NCBI GenBank assembly: GCA_020025175.1
Contig: JAHHSM010000066.1
Span: forward strand, 1-9,740
Origin: Oscillospiraceae bacterium
GTDB taxonomy: Bacteria > Bacillota > Clostridia > Oscillospirales > Oscillospiraceae
Length of the DNA stretch: 9,740 bases
Direction: 5' to 3'
Shown: piece by piece, positions 1-6,012 of the stretch
Numbering within the stretch: position 1 is the stretch's first letter
How the letters are laid out: each line of letters begins with the position of its first letter
Made by a program: the position numbers and the translations under genes
The notes under the pieces: generated by a model
The model's input: the letters and a program-made list of their open reading frames with translations, nothing else
What the model was told of the DNA's origin: nothing
Databases searched by the model: none

Positions 1-7
1 ATAATAG

Positions 8-49
8 AAAAAGTACGATTTTTCAAATTTTTGAAAAATCGTACTTTTT
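8..49. terminator. Bidirectional intrinsic terminator closing the operon
   Basis: A near-perfect inverted repeat lies 11 nt past the phosphoglucomutase stop codon. Bases 8-24 pair perfectly with 33-49, and the A/T steps at 25-27 and 30-32 could extend the stem into the loop. Both arms end in five A or T residues, so either strand yields a hairpin followed by a U-tract: TTTTTAG on the plus strand and TTTTTCTATTAT on the minus strand. It is the natural end of the leftward walJ-rlmH-DUF2007-pgm unit and could also stop a rightward gene arriving from outside the window. The stem is A/T-rich for a terminator, but it is long. Confidence 0.85.
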
Positions 50-59
50 AGTATTAGGA

Positions 60-1793
60 TTATTTTTTCATAGTTTCAACAAATTTACTATAGCGTGTGA
101 TACGCTCTTCAGATTCAGACCGGGTGGCACCGGAGGTTAGAATATACACCTTGATCTTAGGTTCTGTACCGGAAGGTCGGACGATAAAAGATGTACCATC
201 CTCTAATTCGAAACGCAGCACATTGGAACCGCACAGCTCCATGGTGCTCTTTTCGCCTGTGGTTATATTTAATACGCTGCCATCTTTATAGTCTTTGAAA
301 GCCGTGACCTTTGTACCGCCGATTTCGGTGTAGGGCTTTGCGCGCAGATCAGCCATCAGCTGAGCCATCTTTGTAAGACCGTCAAGACCGGGCATCACCA
401 GATTGTGTGTCTGCTCTGCAAAGTAACCATACTTTTCATAAAGTGCATTCAAGGCATCAAAGAGCGTCATATTTTGGCTTGCGTACCAACAGGCCATCTC
501 AACCAGCAGCATAGAAGCCGTAACAGCATCTTTATCGCGTACGTAGTTGCCGATCATATAACCATAAGATTCTTCAAAGGAGAAAATGGCGTTGTAAGAA
601 CGCTCCTGCTCAAACTGACCAATTTTTTCTGCCATGAATTTAAAGCCGGTGAAGGTATCAAAGCAAGTGACGCCGTTGCGCTCTGCAATGGTGCGCACCA
701 TTTCTGTGGAGACGATGCTCTTTAAAACAGCTGGCTTTTCAGGCATTGTGCCAGCGCGATTTTTTGCGCCGATCAAGTAATCCACCAGAAGGGCACCTGT
801 TTGATTGCCGGTAAAGGGCATGTATTCACCTTGATCATTGCGAACCATGATACCAACACGGTCAGCATCTGGGTCTGTGCCGACAATCAATGTGGCATGA
901 TGCTCCTTTGCAAGTTCCACTGCAAGGGTGAAACCTTCCGGATTTTCCGGATTGGGGCTTTTTACGGTAGGAAAGTTACCATCGATGACCATTTGATGCG
1001 GTTCACAGATAATATGCTTCATACCCATTCGGCGCAGTGCCAGTGGTACCAGCAAATGACCACAGCCGTGAAAGGGGGTAAAGACGATTTTGAACTTGTC
1101 TGCAACCTTTGCGACCACGGCAGGATCGTTCACCATTGTCATCACGTTGCGCATAAATCGCTCGTCACATTCTTCACCGAGAACTGTGATCATACCGGCA
1201 GCAACAGCTTCATCGTAGGGAAGGGATTTGATATCCTGAAAAATATCAATCTTTGTCAATTCCTGTGCAATTTGATCGGCTTCTTTTGGGGGGAGTTGAG
1301 CGCCGTCTTCCCAATATACTTTGTAACCGTTATATTCTTTAGGATTATGGCTTGCAGTGATATTGATACCAGCCTGGCAATGATATTCGCGCACGGCGAA
1401 GCTCAGCTCCGGCGTAGGGCGCAGGGATTCGAAAATACGAACATGGATGCCGTTGCCTGCCATTACTTCAGCGGCTGCACGGGCAAAGTCCATATTATGT
1501 AGACGGCAGTCCATACAGATAGCAACGCCACGCTTTTTTGCATTTTCGCCGACTGCGGCAATAACGTTGGCGAAACCTTGGGTTGCGTGACGCACCACAT
1601 AAGTATTCATGTGATGCAGACCAACTTTCATTGTGCCCCGAAGACCCGCAGTACCAAACTCCAAAGGGCCATAAAAACGTGATTCGATTTCTTTGGGATC
1701 ATCTTTGATTGAAAGCAATTCGGCGTGCTCCGCTTCAGAGAGAGCACTGCTGTTCAACCATTTCTGATATTCGTCCATATAATTGTTTGCCAT
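60..1793 (-). CDS. pgcA: Alpha-phosphoglucomutase / phosphomannomutase family, long PgcA type
   Basis: Interconverts glucose 1-phosphate and glucose 6-phosphate (possibly mannose phosphates too) in the cytoplasm, feeding UDP-glucose, glycolipid and wall polymer synthesis. All four alpha-D-phosphohexomutase signatures are present, numbered from the first possible Met at 1802: the phosphoserine loop TASHNP with Ser151, the metal loop GTDPDADRVG at 308-317, the sugar-binding FEESYG at 409-414 and the phosphate-binding RPSGTEPK at 542-549. At 577-580 residues it fits the long PgcA/PGM2-like group, not the roughly 450-residue GlmM. The start is ambiguous: ATG codons occur at 1802, 1799 and 1793. 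AGGAAGG directly abuts the first, so I choose 1793, where AGGA lies 8 nt upstream. It is the last gene of the leftward set, 44 nt after the DUF2007-like gene and just before the terminator. Substrate preference cannot be read from sequence. Confidence 0.93.
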   Translation of the reverse strand: MANNYMDEYQKWLNSSALSEAEHAELLSIKDDPKEIESRFYGPLEFGTAGLRGTMKVGLHHMNTYVVRHATQGFANVIAAVGENAKKRGVAICMDCRLHNMDFARAAAEVMAGNGIHVRIFESLRPTPELSFAVREYHCQAGINITASHNPKEYNGYKVYWEDGAQLPPKEADQIAQELTKIDIFQDIKSLPYDEAVAAGMITVLGEECDERFMRNVMTMVNDPAVVAKVADKFKIVFTPFHGCGHLLVPLALRRMGMKHIICEPHQMVIDGNFPTVKSPNPENPEGFTLAVELAKEHHATLIVGTDPDADRVGIMVRNDQGEYMPFTGNQTGALLVDYLIGAKNRAGTMPEKPAVLKSIVSTEMVRTIAERNGVTCFDTFTGFKFMAEKIGQFEQERSYNAIFSFEESYGYMIGNYVRDKDAVTASMLLVEMACWYASQNMTLFDALNALYEKYGYFAEQTHNLVMPGLDGLTKMAQLMADLRAKPYTEIGGTKVTAFKDYKDGSVLNITTGEKSTMELCGSNVLRFELEDGTSFIVRPSGTEPKIKVYILTSGATRSESEERITRYSKFVETMKK

Positions 1794-1837
1794 ATCCATC
1801 ATCCTTCCTGGTTAATATTCATCCTGTGGAGGAAAAC

Positions 1838-2203
1838 CTATTCAGCATCAGACGCCTCTGCGTCAGATAGATCTTCCACAGGGGTATCAAGCAATGCTTT
1901 GGCATCCACTGCCATGGATTCTGGAACATATAAAGATGCTCCGTATGCGGAGGTCCCAATGATTAACTTTCCAAGAGCACCTTCGTTGTTATACTGCTTG
2001 AATGCAGGAATGCCATATGCCATAAGCATATTGATTGTAAAGTCCGCTTCGTTATTGATATCGGGAATTATTGCGAGAAAAACTGCCTGTTCACGTAAGC
2101 CGTCTGCACCTATGGGCCACATGGCTTCAAGCTGTTTTTTGCTTTCAGATTCGCTGCTCCAGGAAAGGGACTGCTGTGGATCTTGCTTCCTTTTTTCGAA
2201 CAT
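1838..2203 (-). CDS. Small DUF2007-like protein (putative signal-transducing fold)
   Basis: A 121-residue soluble protein with no signal peptide or membrane segment. Residues 40-107 resemble the DUF2007 family: a hydrophobic strand (VFLAIIPDI), a helix facing a GIPAF turn, a glycine-rich GALGKLIIGTSAYGA segment and a strand LYVPE followed by a short helix. DUF2007 proteins are small ferredoxin-like domains of unknown role, and the name is inferred from this pattern. The N-terminal 25 residues are polar and Lys/Ser/Gln-rich, and the last 15 are acidic (DLSDAEASDAE), so both tails are probably disordered. It begins 16 nt after the rlmH stop, and its Shine-Dalgarno AAGGAG overlaps that stop codon, so the two genes are probably co-transcribed. 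An out-of-frame ATG at 2207 sits closer to the Shine-Dalgarno than the real start. Function is unknown. Confidence 0.82.
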   Translation of the reverse strand: MFEKRKQDPQQSLSWSSESESKKQLEAMWPIGADGLREQAVFLAIIPDINNEADFTINMLMAYGIPAFKQYNNEGALGKLIIGTSAYGASLYVPESMAVDAKALLDTPVEDLSDAEASDAE

Positions 2204-2219
2204 ACATGGTCACACTCCT

Positions 2220-2702
2220 TTATTTATGATATTTTGTACCTTCTAAAATTTGAAAAGTGCGATAAATCTGTTCCAAAAGCATCACGCGGGCCAGGTGATG
2301 CGGAAATGTCATGGGGGACATGGACAGCATAGCCCATGCCTGTGATTTGATGGAAGGATGCAGACCAAAGGAGCCTCCTATGATAAAAACCAGATTTTTT
2401 GCGCTGCTGTTACCCCAAGTGGCAATCATATCTGCCATTTCAGTGCTGGAGCGGAGCCTGCCTTCAATGCACATGGCAACGATACTGGAGTTTGGTGGCA
2501 GCTTTGCACGGATGGCATCCGCTTCCTTTGCGAGTGCAGTATCGATTTGTGCCTGCGAAGGGTTCTCCGGGAGCCGTTCTTCCTTCAGCTCAACCAAATT
2601 TAATTTACAATAACGGGAAAGGCGTTTTAAATACTCTCCGCTGGCTTCTATGTAGAATTTTTCTTTTAATTTGCCAACACACAGGATGGTAATATTGTAC
2701 AT
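2220..2702 (-). CDS. rlmH: 23S rRNA (pseudouridine1915-N3)-methyltransferase RlmH
   Basis: SPOUT-class methyltransferase that uses S-adenosylmethionine to N3-methylate pseudouridine 1915 in helix 69 of 23S rRNA on assembled 70S ribosomes. The protein is 160 residues, the family length. It opens with the typical MYNITILCVGKLKEKFY strand and helix. The cofactor knot loop IIGGSFGL lies at 107-114, followed by the MTFPHHLARVMLLEQIYR segment (131-148) and the C-terminal YHK tail (158-160) needed for substrate binding. An in-frame ATG exists at 2780, but it would lie inside walJ and add 26 unrelated residues. The start at 2702 has AAGGAG 6 nt upstream and fits the family N-terminus. Only one base separates the walJ stop from this ATG, so translation is probably coupled to walJ. 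walJ and rlmH are also close neighbours in Bacillus, with one protease gene between them. Confidence 0.96.
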   Translation of the reverse strand: MYNITILCVGKLKEKFYIEASGEYLKRLSRYCKLNLVELKEERLPENPSQAQIDTALAKEADAIRAKLPPNSSIVAMCIEGRLRSSTEMADMIATWGNSSAKNLVFIIGGSFGLHPSIKSQAWAMLSMSPMTFPHHLARVMLLEQIYRTFQILEGTKYHK

Positions 2703-2703
2703 A

Positions 2704-3504
2704 CTATGCTCCTTGTAAAATGTGAACGGGGCTGGATTCGCTGCGTGGCGCAACAGCCAGTGAAACCAATTGGCAGCCACTGGTATCCAAAGCGCGGCGG
2801 ACTGTGTTTAGTGCCATGGCAGGTGTATTGTTATCCTCACTCAAATGGGCAAGAAGCACATCGTTTGCACCGTTTTTTGCAGCAAAAACAGCGAAGTGCG
2901 CGGCGTCGTCATTGGACAGATGACCGCCTCTGCCAAGAATACGTTCTTTTAAATGATAGGGATATTCACCGTTTTTCAGCGTCTGTATATCATGGTTCGA
3001 TTCAAGGATCAACATGGAGACACCTTGCAACGTTTCCTGAGCGCTTTGTGTCACATATCCGGTATCGGTTAAAACACCGACAGAACCATCGTTGCTGTCC
3101 AGACGATAGCATACACTATCGCCTGCGTCGTGGGAGGTCGAAAAAGAGCGAATGGTAAAGCTGCCGATGGAAAAATGGTCACCGGCGGAAAATGTGCGGA
3201 GAAAAGGAGAAATACCGCTGTATCGGTTTCTTAATTGAAAAGCAGTTCCGTCACTGGTGTAGATTGGAAGTTCATAATGTTTCAGCATGGTTTTTAAGGC
3301 ACTGACATGATCGCTGTGGCTGTGGGTGATCAGAAGTGCACTGAGATCTGCGATGGAGAGATCAAATGCTTTCAGGGAGGTATTGATGCGACGGACAGAA
3401 ATGCCGGCATCTACTAAAATATGTGTGTTGCCGCAGCTGACCAATAAAGAATTACCAGAAGAGCCGCTGGCAAGCGTGCAAACTTTTGTCAAGTGAAAGT
3501 TCAT
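2704..3504 (-). CDS. walJ: WalJ/YycJ, metallo-beta-lactamase-fold hydrolase
   Basis: Cytoplasmic MBL-fold protein of the WalJ (YycJ/VicX) family, 266 residues. Known family members have been linked to coordinating cell division with DNA replication and to nuclease-like activity. Metal-binding motifs in order: the family hallmark LASGSSGNS at 11-19, VDAG at 31-34, the HSHSDH signature at 61-66, TSHDAGD at 123-129, TDTGY at 146-150, LESNHD at 167-172, GHLSN at 194-198 and LLAHLSEDNN at 217-226, which together give a complete dinuclear site. The start is slightly uncertain: ATG at 3504 has AAAAGGA directly against it with no spacing, and a stop codon lies just upstream in frame. A TTG at 3492 would have 12 nt spacing and also gives a family-like N-terminus. 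It follows the murA terminator by 69 nt, so it probably has its own promoter, and it abuts rlmH. Confidence 0.94.
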   Translation of the reverse strand: MNFHLTKVCTLASGSSGNSLLVSCGNTHILVDAGISVRRINTSLKAFDLSIADLSALLITHSHSDHVSALKTMLKHYELPIYTSDGTAFQLRNRYSGISPFLRTFSAGDHFSIGSFTIRSFSTSHDAGDSVCYRLDSNDGSVGVLTDTGYVTQSAQETLQGVSMLILESNHDIQTLKNGEYPYHLKERILGRGGHLSNDDAAHFAVFAAKNGANDVLLAHLSEDNNTPAMALNTVRRALDTSGCQLVSLAVAPRSESSPVHILQGA

Positions 3505-3533
3505 TCCTTTTTATGTCTATAGAGTTTGTTTTT

Positions 3534-3551
3534 CTCCCAATTGTATGGGAG
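3534..3551. repeat. Short inverted repeat upstream of walJ
   Basis: CTCCCA at 3534-3539 and TGGGAG at 3546-3551 form a perfect 6-bp inverted repeat around the six-base loop ATTGTA. On the minus strand it is followed by AAAAAC and not by a T-run, so it is not a terminator. It lies between the murA terminator and the walJ start, either in the walJ leader or overlapping its promoter. It may be an operator or a leader hairpin; nothing further can be read from it. Confidence 0.4.
3540..3545 (-). promoter_or_regulatory. Candidate -10 element for walJ (weak)
   Basis: Read on the minus strand this is TACAAT, one mismatch from TATAAT, 35 nt before the walJ ATG. A promoter is expected here because a strong terminator stands between murA and walJ. 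No good -35 is visible 16-18 nt upstream; that stretch is C/T-rich. A second weak candidate, TATAGA at 3516-3521, would leave almost no leader. The element lies exactly in the loop of the 3534-3551 inverted repeat, so the repeat could be an operator over it. This is a guess based on position and a single hexamer. Confidence 0.25.
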
Positions 3552-3573
3552 CGGCAGAAGGGGGAAATACAGA

Positions 3574-3625
3574 AAAACACCCAAGGAGCAGCGCCGGCTC
3601 CTGCCGGTTCTTCCGTGGGCGTTTT
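3574..3625 (-). terminator. Intrinsic terminator behind murA
   Basis: In minus-strand RNA, AAAACGCCCA (3625-3616) pairs with UGGGUGUUUU (3583-3574) using one G-U pair, and the run continues UUUUUCUGUAUUU. The same pairing on the plus strand has an A-C mismatch, so the element points leftward. The interior is G+C-rich and can fold two ways: AGGAGC with GCUCCU (3602-3597 with 3589-3584), or CCGGC with GCCGG (3607-3603 with 3598-3594). It begins 14 nt after the murA stop and separates murA from walJ-rlmH. Confidence 0.8.
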
Positions 3626-3639
3626 AATGGTCAAACAAA

Positions 3640-4935
3640 TCAGCCGATTTTGATTGCAGAAGGGGTATCTTCCAGTTCATCGACTACGGTGATAGTTGCT
3701 CCGAGTGCGCGCAGCTTTCCGATAATATCCTCATAACCGCGTTCAATATAGCTGACACAGTTTACCTCGGTCGTACCATGGGCAGCCAAACCTACAATTA
3801 CCATTGCAGCACCTGCACGGAGATCGCAGGCTTGCATAGGGGCACCATCAAAATGGTCAATACCCTCAACAACGGCAACCTTTCCATCGACCTGAATGTG
3901 TGCGCCGAGGCGCTTGAGCTCATCAACATAGCGATAACGATTATCCCAAACACTCTCGGTTACGACGCTGGTACCCTCAGCGAGACACAAAGCAGCAACG
4001 ATTTGGGGCTGCATATCGGTGGGGAAGCCGGGATAGGGAAGTGTTTTTACATTGGTGCGTTTTAAAGAACCGGTACGGCGGACAAGCAGATTATCCTCCT
4101 GCTCTTCGATTTCAACACCCATTTCGATAAGCTTTGCGCTGATGCAATCCATATGCTTGGGAATAATATTTTTGACGAGTATTTCGCCGCCTGTGGCTGC
4201 AACTGCAGCCATATAGGTGCCGGCTTCGATCTGATCGGGGATGATGGAATAACTGCCGCCGCACAGCTGCGGAACACCGTGAACCTTGATTACGTCAGTA
4301 CCTGCACCGCGCACATCACCGCCCATAGAATTCAGAAAATTTGCCAAATCGACAATATGGGGTTCTTTTGCTGCGTTTTCAATAATTGTAATACCGTCAG
4401 CTAAAACTGCCGCCAGCATAACATTCATTGTGGCGCCGACAGAAACAACATCAAGATAGACCTGTGCCCCATGCAGGTGACCATCTGTGGCACGGGCGTG
4501 GATAAAGCCGCCTTCAACTTCAACTTCAGCTCCCATGGCGGTGAAACCTTTGATGTGCTGGTCGATAGGACGGACACCAAAATTACAGCCGCCGGGCATC
4601 GTCACTTCGGCACGACCAAAACGCCCAAGAAGAGCACCGATCATGTAATACGATGCTCGAATTTTACGAGCTAATTCATAGGGGGTGCGTGTGGAACGAA
4701 TGTGTTCGCAGTTGATTTCTACAGAATGAGGGTTAATGAAGCGAACCTCTGCGCCAAGGTCAACCAAAATGTCAAAAATCAGAGAAACATCACTGATTTG
4801 AGGGATATTTTCGATGCGGCAGGTACCATTTACGAGCAGAGCGGCAGGTAAAATTGCAACTGCTGCATTTTTTGCACCACTAATAGTTACTTCACCATGG
4901 AGGGGCTTACCGCCCTCAATAATATATTTCTTCAA
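3640..4935 (-). CDS. murA: UDP-N-acetylglucosamine 1-carboxyvinyltransferase MurA
   Basis: Transfers enolpyruvate from phosphoenolpyruvate to UDP-GlcNAc, the first committed step of peptidoglycan synthesis, in the cytoplasm. The 431-residue protein has the usual length and both halves of the inside-out barrel. Catalytic and binding residues are visible: K22-N23 in SGAKNAA, the PEP-reactive Cys117 in MPGGCNFGVRP with Arg122 and Asp125, Asp307 in FPTDMQ (equivalent of E. coli Asp305), Arg333 in DNRYRY, and Asp371/Arg373 in DLRAGAA. Cys117 is present, not Asp, so the enzyme should be fosfomycin-sensitive. The start is TTG, with an AGAGGTG ribosome site 7 nt upstream; no suitable ATG lies nearby. 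It has a promoter about 90 nt upstream and a terminator right after it, so it looks monocistronic within the wal cluster. Many Firmicutes carry two murA copies, and which one this is cannot be told here. Confidence 0.96.
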   Translation of the reverse strand: MKKYIIEGGKPLHGEVTISGAKNAAVAILPAALLVNGTCRIENIPQISDVSLIFDILVDLGAEVRFINPHSVEINCEHIRSTRTPYELARKIRASYYMIGALLGRFGRAEVTMPGGCNFGVRPIDQHIKGFTAMGAEVEVEGGFIHARATDGHLHGAQVYLDVVSVGATMNVMLAAVLADGITIIENAAKEPHIVDLANFLNSMGGDVRGAGTDVIKVHGVPQLCGGSYSIIPDQIEAGTYMAAVAATGGEILVKNIIPKHMDCISAKLIEMGVEIEEQEDNLLVRRTGSLKRTNVKTLPYPGFPTDMQPQIVAALCLAEGTSVVTESVWDNRYRYVDELKRLGAHIQVDGKVAVVEGIDHFDGAPMQACDLRAGAAMVIVGLAAHGTTEVNCVSYIERGYEDIIGKLRALGATITVVDELEDTPSAIKIG

Positions 4936-4942
4936 AGGAGTA

Positions 4943-4949
4943 CACCTCT
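4943..4949 (-). promoter_or_regulatory. Ribosome binding site that fixes the murA TTG start
   Basis: On the minus strand the bases read AGAGGTG, a good match to the 16S anti-Shine-Dalgarno, with exactly 7 nt to the TTG at 4935-4933. Initiation there gives an MKKYIIEGGK start, which matches MurA N-termini, so TTG is very probably the real initiation codon. Confidence 0.8.
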
Positions 4950-4987
4950 TTAATCAAGTTCGTATCATAATGTAAAGAAAAGGAATG

Positions 4988-5003
4988 TGTGTTATAAATC
5001 ACA
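4988..5003. promoter_or_regulatory. Candidate operator in the murA leader (imperfect palindrome)
   Basis: The minus strand reads TGTGATTTATAACACA, a 16-bp imperfect palindrome with outer halves TGTG and CACA. It starts about 15 nt downstream of the predicted murA transcription start, a position suited to a repressor. It loosely resembles CRP/FNR-like (TGTGA-N6-TCACA) or Rex-like sites, but the right half is imperfect, and no regulator can be named. It could equally be chance in A/T-rich DNA. Confidence 0.25.
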
Positions 5004-5024
5004 ATCCCATAAAAATCCACATAT

Positions 5025-5052
5025 AGTATACCATTTTTTGAGGTAAAAGCAA
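5025..5052 (-). promoter_or_regulatory. SigA-type promoter for murA with extended -10
   Basis: On the minus strand the -10 is TATACT (5030-5025; 5 of 6 to consensus), preceded by TGG, which supplies the TGN extended -10 motif. The -35 is TTGCTT (5052-5047), half matching TTGACA, with 16 bp between. Initiation is expected near 5018, giving a leader of roughly 80 nt before the TTG start of murA. The promoter lies in the only long gap within the cluster, upstream of a gene that has its own terminator, which supports a separate murA transcript. Confidence 0.65.
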
Positions 5053-5161
5053 TAAGAAACGATATCTTTCTTAATAAAACTTAAATTTTTTGGACGGAGC
5101 AGAAACTATATGCACGTCAATCGGCGCACAGTGCCTTTTACAGAATATATATCCCATGAGA

Positions 5162-5977
5162 TTATGCAATGTATACATGTCCGTTTGCTGCATTAACGTA
5201 ATAACTATATGTGTTGGTATCAATTTTATAAACTGGTGAAAGAAGCAGTGGGACAGATGTTGTGCTTTGTAAAAAGTAACCTGAGGAAATTGCGTTGATC
5301 GTATTGGAAATACGGCCTTCTTTGATGCAGTAGTCCATCCAGTCGATCACCGCGGAACACTTTTCAATCAGAGAACCGGAATCGGATGACTGGTTTGATA
5401 TAGATGCTGGCACAAAAAAGCCGTCTGCAGATATCAGATAGTGATTCTTAAAAACAAAGTCAATGGATGCATTGTAGATAGGAATCTCTTTAATATATGC
5501 CGTGGCTTTTACAACAACGCAGTCGTTCTCTTCTGCAATTTGAGTAAAACGATAGTTTTTAGGACAATAATCCTGAATAAAATCCTTGTAATCCGCGGCA
5601 TATAAAAAAGGGGTATACATATTCAGAGTAAAGGCACCGTTGGAACGAAAGGTAGCATTGCCGGATTCGTTTGCGTATAAATAGGTGCCGCCGCCGTTAT
5701 CACGCTGTGTACTTATTGTATCCAGTAATCTGGTTGCAAACACTCGTTCCTCCTCAGAATTTCGTTCATTGAAATAGGTCAGTGGATGCTTATCTGCATT
5801 TAGAAGTGCGGGATCAACAGAAATTTGATTGTTTTGCAGCAATGTGACGGTTTGGTGAATTAATTCCTGTTCAGACTGATGTCTGATGTAATATCTTGAA
5901 AGGACCAGAAAGAGCAAAAAGAAATTTAGAATTAAAAGAATTACAATAATAATATTTTTTAAGCGGCGAGTCTCCAA
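5162..5977 (-). CDS. yycI: WalI/YycI-like regulator of the WalK kinase
   Basis: A 271-residue membrane-anchored extracytoplasmic protein. Counted from the TTG start, residues 7-27 form one hydrophobic helix (NIIIVILLILNFFLLFLVL) after the basic stretch TRRLKN, so the N-terminus is inside and the rest outside. The C-terminal region (LLLSPVYKIDT, then YYVNAANGHVYIA) has the strand pattern of the YycI family, and length and gene order agree. In Bacillus, YycI pairs with YycH in the membrane and represses WalK; in Staphylococcus the pair activates it. Start choice: ATG codons at 6031 and 6013 touch or overlap the yycH end and lack a ribosome site. TTG at 5977 has AAAGGAG 9 nt upstream and gives the family-like short cytoplasmic tail. 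Sequence conservation of this family is low, so the name rests on topology, C-terminal pattern and position after yycH. Confidence 0.83.
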   Translation of the reverse strand: METRRLKNIIIVILLILNFFLLFLVLSRYYIRHQSEQELIHQTVTLLQNNQISVDPALLNADKHPLTYFNERNSEEERVFATRLLDTISTQRDNGGGTYLYANESGNATFRSNGAFTLNMYTPFLYAADYKDFIQDYCPKNYRFTQIAEENDCVVVKATAYIKEIPIYNASIDFVFKNHYLISADGFFVPASISNQSSDSGSLIEKCSAVIDWMDYCIKEGRISNTINAISSGYFLQSTTSVPLLLSPVYKIDTNTYSYYVNAANGHVYIA

Positions 5978-5986
5978 AATGAAATG

Positions 5987-5993
5987 CTCCTTT
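5987..5993 (-). promoter_or_regulatory. Ribosome binding site that decides the yycI start
   Basis: The minus strand reads AAAGGAG, followed after 9 nt by TTG (5977-5975); an ATT codon lies at 6 nt spacing. This is the only strong Shine-Dalgarno near the yycH/yycI junction. It lies downstream of both in-frame ATG codons (6031, 6013), which argues against them. Confidence 0.7.
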
Positions 5994-6012
5994 CCGGTAA
6001 AACCAGGCTGCA

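Noticed and set aside
801..1502. A 233-codon plus-strand open frame
   Set aside because: It lies wholly opposite the phosphoglucomutase, whose frame carries all family motifs. The translation is Cys/His-rich with no recognisable domain, as expected for an antisense shadow.
2703..2780. Upstream start for rlmH at 2780
   Set aside because: It would add 26 residues with no counterpart in the family and lies inside walJ; the ATG at 2702 has a proper ribosome site and the conserved N-terminus.
3452..3634. A 60-codon minus-strand open frame overlapping the murA terminator and the walJ start
   Set aside because: It runs through the terminator hairpin and into walJ in another frame, has no family-like pattern, and a noncoding explanation fits the region better.
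5090..5150. Possible terminator after yycI
   Set aside because: The best hairpin (TGCGC with GTGCA) is five pairs with a wobble and no U-tract follows, so read-through toward murA cannot be excluded but no terminator can be called.
5120..5150. Possible WalR binding box (TGTAAA followed by TGTGCG)
   Set aside because: Spacing is 6 instead of 5 and the second half fits TGTWAH poorly. No better tandem box was seen in the gaps of this window.
5071..5157. A 28-codon minus-strand ORF in the yycI-murA gap (MGYIFCKRHC...)
   Set aside because: No ribosome binding site precedes its ATG, it starts 4 nt after the yycI stop by chance, and its composition shows nothing protein-like.
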